Under the pieces are notes generated by a model that searched no databases, was not told the DNA's origin, and saw only the letters and a list, made by a program, of their open reading frames with translations. Positions 18,315 through 25,558 of a DNA stretch of 26,770 nt are shown here, in pieces (the stretch's first letter is position 1; every line of letters begins with the position of its first letter). The position numbers and the translations under genes were made by a program. The stretch covers positions 8,932,815 through 8,959,584 of the forward strand of contig NC_091571.1 in assembly GCF_042767895.1 (NCBI RefSeq), read 5' to 3'. The stretch comes from Penaeus vannamei. Taxonomy: Eukaryota > Arthropoda > Malacostraca > Decapoda > Penaeidae.

Positions 18315-18860
18315 AATGTAGGTGATCACATCCAGTATCACTAACTACACCCATCCTCACAAAAGAAAAAAGCGGATTCCTCCATTCCCGCCGCAGCGTC
18401 TCGAGCAGAGCCTCCGAGCGGGCACACAGACACCAGCAACAACTCAATCAACTCGACTTCCGCCACCACAATAAACCCTCTGGTGCCCTTCCCCTCCCTC
18501 CCCTCCCTCCCTCCTGCCCCCAACCCACACCCAACACCATGGGATCAACACACAACGAGTAGAATCATCGCCCACCATAAAAAAGGGGTGAGTTAAACCC
18601 CTACCCTCCAATCTGCGTGATCAATAGGCAAGGAGCAGGTAGTCAACAGCCTCTTTGCCCAATCATTAAGGTCAGGCCACCATATGCAAAGAGGCCCCGT
18701 GTGGCTCCCTTTCAGCTGTGGCCCGCGCCCTTTGTCCGGCTCGCTTTGTTGAGGTCGGCCGCAGTACCTAAACTATGGAGGCAAGCAACCCCTTCAGTAT
18801 GGGCACGGGTCGTTTGCCTGTGTAAAGACCAATTAGGGTATTAAAATGATGGAGGTCTTG
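18310..18860. other. Largest single-copy stretch in this part, no gene recognised
   Basis: About 550 bp of mixed sequence broken by a C/T tract near 18,485-18,520. AAGGGGTGAGTTAAACCCC near 18,583 is donor-like and also pairs with itself (GGGGT/ACCCC). A 75-codon plus-strand frame at 18,617-18,844 has no domain I recognise. Confidence 0.4.
18649..18695. repeat. 10-bp perfect inverted repeat
   Basis: GCCTCTTTGC at 18,649-18,658 and GCAAAGAGGC at 18,686-18,695 are perfect reverse complements around a 27-nt loop. This is neither a terminator with a T run nor a histone stem-loop. Confidence 0.6.
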
Positions 18861-19345
18861 GAGGGGCCGGGATAGGGGGAGGGAGATGGGAAGAAGGGGG
18901 AGGGAAGGGAGGGAGGGATGGGTTGCACAAGGGCTTTCGATGGTGAATAAAGTTGTCAATTTTTTTTTTCTCTCTTCCTGTTTTTATGGTTGATTTAGCT
19001 TTCAAATGGCGTGGTTCATCGTTTTGTGTGTGTGTGTGTGTGTGTGCCGCGCGTGATATTCTCAGCGTCTTCTCAGTTTCTTATTAATTTTATTAACTTT
19101 CCTCCGTGCCCTGTTTCACTCCGGTTGGTGAACAAGCATGCAATACATTCAAGGCGCTTTCACGACCACGGTTTTCATCCTTGCAACGGATCTGTGCAAC
19201 CAATCTATCAGTAGCATGACTTCGCCTTTCAGTGGGATCCTTTTCCCTCGGAAACTGGTAAAATCTCTCATTCTCTGTTTTTTGCAGTTTTCTTTTTCGA
19301 TTTTCTTTCCTTCCTCTTATTCCCGGCTTTTTCCTTCTTTCTCTC
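18861..19345. other. Short G-rich tract then single-copy DNA
   Basis: 18,863-18,922 is GGGGAGGGAGATGGG-like. A short (GT)9 lies at 19,026-19,045. 19,046-19,300 is balanced DNA with frames open on both strands (67 and 90 codons), neither recognisable. Confidence 0.45.
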
Positions 19346-19530
19346 TTTTTTTCCCCTTGACTCACTCTCTCTCGTTCTCTCTCTCTCTCTTAGTCACTCT
19401 CTCAATTTATCTATTTATCTACGTACTTATCTCCTTATTTATCTATTATCTACCTATTTTTCTATTCATATACCTATGTTTATTTATCTACCTATTTATC
19501 TATCTATATTTCTCCTTTTCTCCCTCTTCT
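19346..19530. repeat. CT block followed by (TTTATCTA)-type tetranucleotide repeat
   Basis: CTCTCTCT to about 19,392, then TTATCTA and CCTA/TTTA 4-bp periodicity to about 19,508, imperfect throughout. Confidence 0.85.
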
Positions 19531-19610
19531 TCCCCTTCCTAACCCTTCCTCTCATCCTACCCCCTTCCTCCGTTCCACCATCTTTATTTTTCTCAATCTT
19601 CACCTCCTGT

Positions 19611-19712
19611 TTCTGTGTGTGTGTGTGTGTATGTGTATGCGTGCGTGCGTGCGTGCGTGCGTGCTTGCATGCGTGTGTGTATGTGTGTGTGCGTGCGTGT
19701 CTGTCTGTGAGT
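19611..19712. repeat. (GT)n/(GCGT)n compound microsatellite
   Basis: GTGTGTGTGTGTGT, then about five GCGT units near 19,638-19,660, then GTGTGTATG, GTGCGTGCGTG and TCTGTCTG. The alternating purine-pyrimidine pattern suggests Z-DNA potential. Confidence 0.94.
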
Positions 19713-20060
19713 GGGTGGCTGGGCGTTTTAAGCACACGGAGAATCTGCATGCGCTTTCCATCCATTAGGCAGAAGAACAGATCACACAGCGAGACATTTC
19801 CCGAGCTAACTTTCCCTAAAATCTAACGGCGTCTTCCTATACCGTCGCTTAGAACTCTCATTTTTTCCCCTATAATGCCTTTCTCTATGTCGCTTCTCTT
19901 GCTCTCTCTCTCTCTCGCTCACGAAGCCTTTGCTCATACCCGTTTCCGATGCTTTTTGAAGTTAGACGGAGTTAGAAGTTATCGTTAAGTGGTATGTGTA
20001 CGTAAGGAAGATCTTGTTTTTTTCAGGGTAGCGGCACTAGCTCTGACATTAGGGCATGTG
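19713..20060. other. Single-copy DNA, no gene seen
   Basis: About 350 bp of balanced sequence with a short CT block at 19,899-19,914. GTTAGACGGAGTTAGAAGTTA near 19,961 is a small internal direct repeat (GTTAGA). Confidence 0.5.
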
Positions 20061-20219
20061 GGTCGTTCGTTGATCGTTAGACATGAAAGTCGTCGGTCGT
20101 TGGTCGTTATATCTGAAGGTCGCCGGTGGTTGGCCGTTAGACATGAAGGTCGTCCGTTGCTCTTCAAGGCATTAACTGGTCGTAGGTCGTTTGACTGTTA
20201 ATGCTAAGAAGGAAGGTCG
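20061..20219. repeat. Minisatellite with exact 30-bp spacing
   Basis: Units end with the same GGTCG-type word at 20,092, 20,122, 20,152 and 20,182 (exactly 30 bp apart), and a longer 37-bp unit ends at 20,219. The best-kept unit reads like CGGTCGTTGGTCGTTAGACA. Because 30 is a multiple of three, the minus strand keeps an open frame (20,167-19,985) with a ten-residue repeat of the form RRLSCLTINE/RRPSDITTND. A start codon and a stop bound it, but it has no known relative. Confidence 0.85.
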
Positions 20220-20410
20220 TTCGTTATTCGGGCTTGATATGTGCCGAGGGAGGTTTAGCTGAGAAATTTAGCCGAGAAACAGTGTATGATTGGTAATATA
20301 AGATCATTTACAGAGCTGCTGATTTCCTATTCTCAATTGAGAGTGTTGCTGTAAAGTTATGTAATGTGGTATGTTGGGATTCATATTATTCGTCCGATAT
20401 GCGAGACACA

Positions 20411-20413
<3 letters not shown>
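20220..20413. other. Unique spacer
   Basis: Balanced DNA with the near-tandem TTTAGCTGAGAAATTTAGCC near 20,251. No gene. Confidence 0.4.

Positions 20414-20482
<69 letters not shown>
20414..20482. repeat. (GA)34 microsatellite
   Basis: Uninterrupted GA run of about 69 bp. Confidence 0.97.
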
Positions 20483-20484
<2 letters not shown>

Positions 20485-20600
20485 AACCACTTTTTTATGC
20501 TATGAATCAGATACTCCTCTATATACAGAATGTGATTCACGGGAATTAATGTCTATTTACTCTGAAGAGCCTCTTGCACACGCTTTTTCCACTTCCTTCC

Positions 20601-21050
20601 GTCTACCATCCTCCCCTCCCTCCCTCCCTCCCTACTTCTTTCCCCTCCCATCCGCCCTCCCTCCCTGTTTCTCTCCCTCTTTTCCCCCATCCCTCCCTAC
20701 TTCTCTACCTCCCTTCCGCCCTCCCTTTCTGTTTCTCCTCTTTTCACGCCTTCACCCTCCCTACTTCCCTGCCTCCCTCTCTCTCCCTCTCTCCTCCGTC
20801 CCTCTCTCCCTACTTCTCTCCTCTTCCCGCCCTCCCTCCCTACTTCTCTCCTTCTCTTTCACCCTCTCTCCCTACTTCTCTACTTCCTTTACGCCCTCCC
20901 TCTCTACTTCTCTTCCCTCCCTTCTTCCACTGGTCAAATCCACCCCTTCTTCCACCCTTTTCCTTCCTTCGTCGGCTACCCCTTCCCTCCCTCTCGCCTT
21001 CTCCCCCTCCCCACTACCCTCACTCTACCCTCCTGCCCTCTTGCCCCTAT
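20601..21050. repeat. C/T minisatellite (CCCTCCCTACTTCTCTCC type)
   Basis: CCCTCCCTACTTCTC, CCGCCCTCCCT and CCTCTCTCC words recur in 28-45-bp blocks across about 450 bp, with moderate divergence. The Pro/Ser/Leu frame of 249 codons that begins in the preceding unique DNA is dominated by this repeat. Confidence 0.87.
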
Positions 21051-21425
21051 TCTTCAAGCCAGCCGTATGCAAAGTAGGCGATAGCCCTCAAACGTTATGT
21101 ATAGAGCCATTGTGATGAGTTCAGTGTTGGCAAAACAGCGGTCAGATAGCGGACGATAGGGAAGATAGTTGCCTGTTGTCAGTAAAAGGATTGGGTGTTA
21201 TCGCCTGTGCCGGTACACGACAATATTACGTATAGGGGGGTTAGTGAGGGAAGGGGGAGGGGAGTGTACGGTTTGCATAGAGTGAAAGAATGGGGTTTGG
21301 ATCGGTTCGCGTGTCGCCGATCTACCATTATGAAAGCCGCCTTCTTGATACGGTCTTTAGACGTCTTCAGGAATTTTAGGGAAATTTCCTGGGATGAGGG
21401 CATCGTCTGATAAAATGTTCTTAGG
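21051..21425. other. Single-copy island, part of a possible dispersed repeat
   Basis: Balanced DNA with a G-rich patch near 21,235-21,262. The part at 21,331-21,400 resembles short pieces elsewhere in the window (see findings). The 74-codon minus-strand frame (21,403-21,179) matches no family I know. Confidence 0.4.
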
Positions 21426-21674
21426 ATTTTTATTTATTTATTTATTTTTCTTTTTCTTTGGTTAAGTTTGAGATATCAGTATTATTGGTCATATTTGTAT
21501 TATGTTCGTTGAATATTTTGTTGTGTTCGCGTGCCATATCTGAATGGCAAGGAAGAGAGGGAACATGAAATAAACGAGAAAGCATTGTCCTTTTCTTAAA
21601 TATGAGCTTAGAGATACGTTCAACGAAGTAATTCACTAGTTACTTTCGCTCGTGGGTGCGTATGATTGTAAAAT
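21426..21674. other. (TTTA)n then unique AT-rich DNA
   Basis: About five TTTA units near 21,429-21,450, followed by unique sequence without recognisable features. Confidence 0.5.
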
Positions 21675-21721
21675 AGTGTGTGTGTGTGTGTGTGCGTGTG
21701 CGTGTGCGTGTGCGTGTGCGT

Positions 21722-21776
<55 letters not shown>

Positions 21777-21790
21777 TGTGTGTGTGTGTA
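21675..21790. repeat. (GT)n with internal (GTGTGC)n hexamer expansion
   Basis: GT units, then about eight GTGTGC/GCGTGT hexamers (roughly 21,692-21,736), then pure GT to about 21,773. The Cys-Val and Thr-His frames are artefacts. Z-DNA potential is high. Confidence 0.96.
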
Positions 21791-21955
21791 TCTATGTATG
21801 TTCATGTACATGCATGTTCTGCTGCGCACAGTGCATGCGGAAGGGCAAAACTGCTGCCGGCGCTGGGGCTTGAAGGAAATCAGTGCGTGATGGTAGTTGA
21901 GGGAGATCTGTTGTGGAAGCTGAAGAGTTCGTATGTGGTGATGACAGGCCGAAGG
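21791..21955. other. Unique spacer
   Basis: Balanced sequence including GTTCATGTACATGCATGTTC near 21,799, which is rich in CATG words. No gene. Confidence 0.4.
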
Positions 21956-22185
21956 GGTGGAGGCGATGGGACGGGGGAGGGGGGAGAGAAGGGGGAGGGT
22001 AGGCGGTAGTGGAAGCGGAGGGAAGGGAGGAGGGGGGGGATGGGGCGGTTGTGTGAAGCGGGAGGGAGGGGGATGGGCGGGTGTGGAAGTGGGGGGAGGG
22101 GGTGGGCGGTAGTGGAAGCGGAGCAAGGGGGAAAGGGAAGGGGTAGGTAGTAGTGGAAGCGGAGGGAGAGGCGGTAGTGGTGGCT
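21956..22185 (+). repeat. G-rich minisatellite with TAGTGGAAGCGGAG unit
   Basis: GGCGGTAGTGGAAGCGGAG or a close variant occurs near 22,002, 22,078, 22,105, 22,146 and 22,170, separated by GGGGAGGG-type spacers of variable length. G-quadruplex potential lies on the plus strand. Confidence 0.85.
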
Positions 22186-22336
22186 GGGATTCTCCAATAC
22201 CTCTTTAAAATGTCTGGTATTAACCCGCGTTGAGGTTGGTGCTGCCAGCTGCTGCTGCCGCTGCTACTCTCCCCTCCTCTCCTGCCGCCCAGCTCACACC
22301 CACGGCCCCTACTAGCCTTTTCACACCTTATTTCCC
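22186..22336. other. Unique spacer with a short (CTG)n
   Basis: GCTGCCAGCTGCTGCTGCCGC near 22,240 is a degenerate CTG run of about nine units. Confidence 0.55.
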
Positions 22337-22585
22337 ATAGGCCTATACCCGTGTTCCCTTGTCGTATCGATACTCATAAAACAACGATATTTATATCATC
22401 ATCTACAAGAACTGCACCATCATGATACGCATAGGCCTATGTATCTATCACCCCCGTACGCGTTTTTTCTCTCTCGTCGCCGTAATGCACATAGGCTCAC
22501 TCGCACCCTTTGTCGCTGTCCTCCCTTAGGCCTAAAGCTACGCGGTGTGCATAGGCTTCGCAGACGGCCCTCGTGTATAGGCCTG
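22337..22585. repeat. Cluster of TAGGCCTA-type palindromes
   Basis: ATAGGCCTAT at 22,337-22,346. CATAGGCCTATG (12-bp palindrome) at 22,430-22,441. TTAGGCCTAA at 22,526-22,535. TATAGGCCTG at 22,576-22,585. Diverged ATAGGCTC and ATAGGCTT lie at 22,491 and 22,551. The sequence between is unique and not tandem. I know no named element that corresponds. Confidence 0.6.
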
Positions 22586-22808
22586 CAACCCTTTGGCTGC
22601 ATCGCTGCTTTGTAATAGCTATGTTATTTAGTTCCTGGATTTCTATTCTTATCCGTTTATATATTTTAGAAATTATTATATACATTTTTTCAGTGTCTCA
22701 TGTGAAGGTAATTCTAAATGTATATCGAACGTGTAGGATTATATCTTTTCTACTGACAATTCTTCATATGTATATGTTTTTTACTTTTTTCTTTTTTTCT
22801 TTTTTTTT
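22586..22808. other. AT-rich unique DNA ending in poly-T
   Basis: Mixed AT-rich sequence, then T runs with C breaks from about 22,777 to 22,808. Confidence 0.5.
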
Positions 22809-22853
22809 GGGGGGGGTGGGGTGGGGGTGGGGGTGGGGGGTGGAGGTACATCC
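22809..22853 (+). repeat. G-run array with one-base loops
   Basis: G runs of 8, 4, 5, 5 and 6 are separated by single T bases, right after a poly-T tract. Single-base loops are the arrangement expected to give the most stable parallel G-quadruplexes. Confidence 0.85.
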
Positions 22854-22947
22854 TGTAGAACTTAGCCAGCAAAAGAATAACACCGTAACCCAAACAAATA
22901 CCTAAAATAGTGAACGTAAACATGTTATCGGCAATCTTCTCTTTCTG

Positions 22948-22973
22948 TGACGTCATACTGGCCAGTGACGTCA
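22948..22973. promoter_or_regulatory. Tandem pair of perfect CRE octamers
   Basis: TGACGTCA at 22,948-22,955 and again at 22,966-22,973, 18 bp apart start to start. The second is extended to the 10-bp palindrome GTGACGTCAC. This is a strong CREB/ATF-type site by motif. The region to 23,110 is balanced unique DNA, but no start site or coding exon could be assigned. Confidence 0.45.
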
Positions 22974-23135
22974 CAAATGGGCACGGGTTGTCACGCCCCT
23001 GAGCTTAAGCCGCTGTTACCACATGCCCAGTACACTTTAGAACTCTTGGTGCCCAGTTGTACCCTCGAGGGCTACCAAAATGTACATTTGGTCAAGTCGA
23101 CAGATCTGTTTTGTTGAAAATAGAAGGAAAAGAAG
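22974..23135. other. Unique DNA with an 18-bp near-palindrome
   Basis: ACCAAAATGTACATTTGGT at 23,074-23,092 is an 18-bp perfect palindrome (ACCAAATGT/ACATTTGGT) carrying one extra A. No gene recognised. Confidence 0.5.
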
Positions 23136-23540
23136 ATGGATAGTGTTGATGGTGTGTGTGTATTTGTGAATTGCCAGTGTTTAGTGTTTTTAATTATATA
23201 TATATTATGTATCATTATCGATTTTTTTTATTTCTATTACTATTATATTTATATATATATTTATTTATTCTTTATCATTATCGAAATCCATTTTAACATT
23301 TCAGTGTTATTTTTCATTGTTATTCGAATCGTTATATTTATTGTTTTGGAAAACTCCCTTTAACTTCTAGTTTTTTTTTATGAATAATCTTAATCAATAT
23401 TTTATCTTGTTTTTACCGAGTATGGATTACCATTCTGGTTTAATGAGCTCACCCTTACTACCATGACCTTCACGAAGATAACTACCATTAACCGAAGGCA
23501 AATTAAGAGACCCTTAAATCGACTGAAGATCAAAGGGTAA
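23136..23540. other. AT-rich intergenic DNA, no gene seen
   Basis: TATATATATTATG, TTTATATATATATTTATTTATT and T-rich words to about 23,410, then balanced sequence to 23,540. The 75-codon frame at 23,136 is Ile/Phe/Tyr-rich by composition. Confidence 0.5.
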
Positions 23541-23602
23541 TCACAACCCAGATTTCACAACCCAGATTTCACAACCCAGATTTCACAACCCAGATTTCAC
23601 AA
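23541..23602. repeat. Perfect 14-bp tandem repeat, 4.4 copies
   Basis: TCACAACCCAGATT is repeated four times without a mismatch (23,541-23,596), plus a partial TCACAA. The lack of divergence suggests a recent duplication. Confidence 0.97.
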
Positions 23603-23740
23603 AAACGGTTCAAGGAGACACCCGCTGTAGGAGAGGTTGTGGATGGCGTGTTCGCGTGTGGATATTTGAGGTTGTATTTTGTGGATTTTCTGTTGATATC
23701 TCTTCCTACATTCATTACATTCGCAGAATTCTCCATCTCT
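23603..23740. other. Unique spacer
   Basis: Balanced DNA before the CT block. The long Ser/Leu frames start here but have no recognisable N-terminal domain. Confidence 0.4.
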
Positions 23741-23789
23741 GTCTCTGTTTCTGCCTCTCTCTCTCTCTCACTCTCACTCTCACTCTCTC

Positions 23790-23878
<89 letters not shown>
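23741..23878. repeat. (CT)n array
   Basis: CTGTCTCTG and CACTCTCACTCT interruptions lead into about 43 pure CT units (23,793-23,878). Confidence 0.97.
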
Positions 23879-23881
<3 letters not shown>

Positions 23882-23954
23882 GCCCCCGCCCTCTCTCTCT
23901 CTCTCTCTTTCTCTTTCTCCCCCACCCTCTTTCTCTCTCTCTCTTTCGCCCCCG

Positions 23955-23993
<39 letters not shown>

Positions 23994-24052
23994 TCCTATC
24001 TCTCCTTCTTTCTCTCTCTCTCTCTTTCTCTTCTCTCTTCCCCTCTCTCCCC

Positions 24053-24131
<79 letters not shown>

Positions 24132-24265
24132 CTTCCCTCCCCCTCTCCCTCTTCTATTCCCATTCTCCTCCACCTCCTCCCCTTCCCTCCTTATCCCCCT
24201 CCCCGTCCCTCCTCCCCCACTCCCATTTCCCCCCTTCCCCTCCTTCTACCCCCCCCCCCCACCAA
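23879..24265. repeat. CT array with CGCCCCCGCC insertions, grading to C-rich
   Basis: TTTCGCCCCCGCCCTC or a close variant occurs three times (TTTC at about 23,878, 23,914 and 23,944) inside CT dinucleotides, a 30-36-bp unit. More CT blocks run to 24,126, then CCCTCC/CTTCC tract and a ten-C run near 24,250. Confidence 0.92.
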
Positions 24266-24269
24266 TCCC

Positions 24270-24500
24270 ACTGAAGGTACGGGCGGCACTCGAGACCGGA
24301 ATGAAACGGGAATGGGCGCGAGTTCCCGGATGTTCAGCCGATAATCCCGCCCACAGTCTCGCGAGCTGCTGTGCGTGACGGGCGGGCGTGCAGGTAGAGT
24401 TAGCGGTGGCTTAGGCGGTGTTTAGTTTCTGTTTGAGCATGACGTGGGCGCGGGAGAAGGAGGAGATCGGGGTGGGCGTGCATGGGAAGAGGCGTCTCGC
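24270..24500. promoter_or_regulatory. CpG-rich, promoter-like segment
   Basis: Rich in CpG compared with most of the window. It contains TCTCGCGAG at 24,357-24,365 (most of the TCTCGCGAGA core-promoter palindrome), ATAATCCCGCCCAC at 24,341-24,354 (GC-box or E2F-like), GGGCGGGCGTG at 24,380-24,390 (Sp/KLF-like), and TGACGTGGGCG near 24,440 (CRE half-site). CGGGAA and TTCCCG flank a 10-nt loop near 24,307-24,328. GTGCAGGTAGAG at 24,389 is donor-like. These point to a TATA-less promoter and first exon, but the strand and gene are unknown. Confidence 0.35.
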
Positions 24501-24504
24501 GGTT

Positions 24505-24506
24505 TC

Positions 24507-24540
<34 letters not shown>

Positions 24541-24646
24541 TATCTGTGGAACTTTTTCATTTCGTTTTTTTTTTCGTTATTTTTTTCTTTCAGTTGCTCT
24601 TTGTTGCTCTCTCTTTTTTTGTTTGCCTTTATCTGTTTTCTTTATA

Positions 24647-24649
<3 letters not shown>
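24505..24649. repeat. T-rich tract
   Basis: T runs with C and G breaks. Hydrophobic frames across it are compositional. Confidence 0.75.

Positions 24650-24739
<90 letters not shown>
24650..24739. repeat. (TC)45 microsatellite
   Basis: Uninterrupted TC run of about 90 bp. Confidence 0.97.
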
Positions 24740-24744
<5 letters not shown>

Positions 24745-25130
24745 AAGGAGGAGAGAAGATTAGGCTATATTTTTTGTATTGTTAATTATTGTTATTGGTA
24801 TGATGAAGATTATTAATATTTCCTCGTGTATAAGATTTTAGATTATATATTTTTTAACGGAGACGTCGACAGGACAGCAATATTGCTTATATTAGTAAAA
24901 AAAAAAAAGAGAAAAAAAGACCTCAGTGATAATAATGATCGTAATATTCATCGTGGAAGTAATGATAAGAAGGATAATGATAATCATCAAAATGGTAATG
25001 TTATAAGGGAAGTAATGATTATTTACGAAGATGAATTAAACAAATTTTCTAGAGTGACAATTCAAGAGATACGTATTGAGGCAGCGGTTGGCATAAAATA
25101 CAAAGAAGGAATGGAATGAAGAGTTAGAAG
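24740..25130. other. AT-rich single-copy DNA
   Basis: GATAATAATGATCG and GATAATGATAATCATC words show a weak GATAAT background. A 12-A run lies near 24,897, and AGCAATATTGCT near 24,877 is a 12-bp palindrome. The 97-codon frame at 24,826-25,119 is Asp/Asn/Lys-rich and not recognised. Confidence 0.45.
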
Positions 25131-25210
25131 GAGAAGGAGGTGAATGAGGAGGAGGAGGAGGGAAAAAAAGTTCTCACACTTCTGGCACCAGAACTTAGGC
25201 CTCTCACCTC
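25131..25210. other. (GGA)n then short unique segment
   Basis: GGAGGTGAATGAGGAGGAGG at about 25,136, followed by a mixed stretch containing TTAGGCCTC (25,195). Confidence 0.5.
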
Positions 25211-25490
25211 ATTACCTTCAAAGACTCCATCTCCGCCATCCCCGTCGCCTCATCCTTCCTCCATCTTGCCTCGACCTCTCTCCCCTCTTTCACCCCACCT
25301 CTTCTCTCCCCTCGCCTCCCCCCACCTCCCTACTTCCCTTCGTCTTCCTCTCCCCTCTCCCCCACCTCCCCTCGTCCTCTCCCCTCTCATCCCTCCCCAC
25401 TCCCCCTCGTCGTCCTCTCCCCTCGCCTCCCTCCCTTCCCCTCGCCTCCCTCCCTTCCCCTCGTCCCCTCCCCTCCTCTCCCCTCGGCCC
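25211..25490. repeat. C/T-rich tract with a 19-bp tandem unit
   Basis: CCTCGCCTCCCTCCCTTCC at 25,421 is repeated at 25,440. Elsewhere, CCCCTCTCCCCCACC and CTCGTCCTCTCCCCTC words. The Pro/Ser/Leu frames are artefacts. Confidence 0.85.
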
Positions 25491-25558
25491 CGGCTGGAAC
25501 ACGTCGCGCGAGCTAATTAAGAAGGCGTCACGCCACACTCGCTGCTCACTTGCCCGAT
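25491..25558. other. Short unique GC-rich island
   Basis: About 70 bp, CpG-bearing. Its reverse complement shares CGCCTTCTT and GACGT with the island at 21,337. Confidence 0.4.

Noticed and set aside
17821..18447. 208-codon minus-strand frame ending in Tyr-Ile-Tyr repeats
   Set aside because: Direct translation of (TA)n and (GTAT)n. Not protein-like.
23541..23602. CRISPR-like array
   Set aside because: The 14-bp units abut with no spacers. The context is eukaryotic intergenic DNA.
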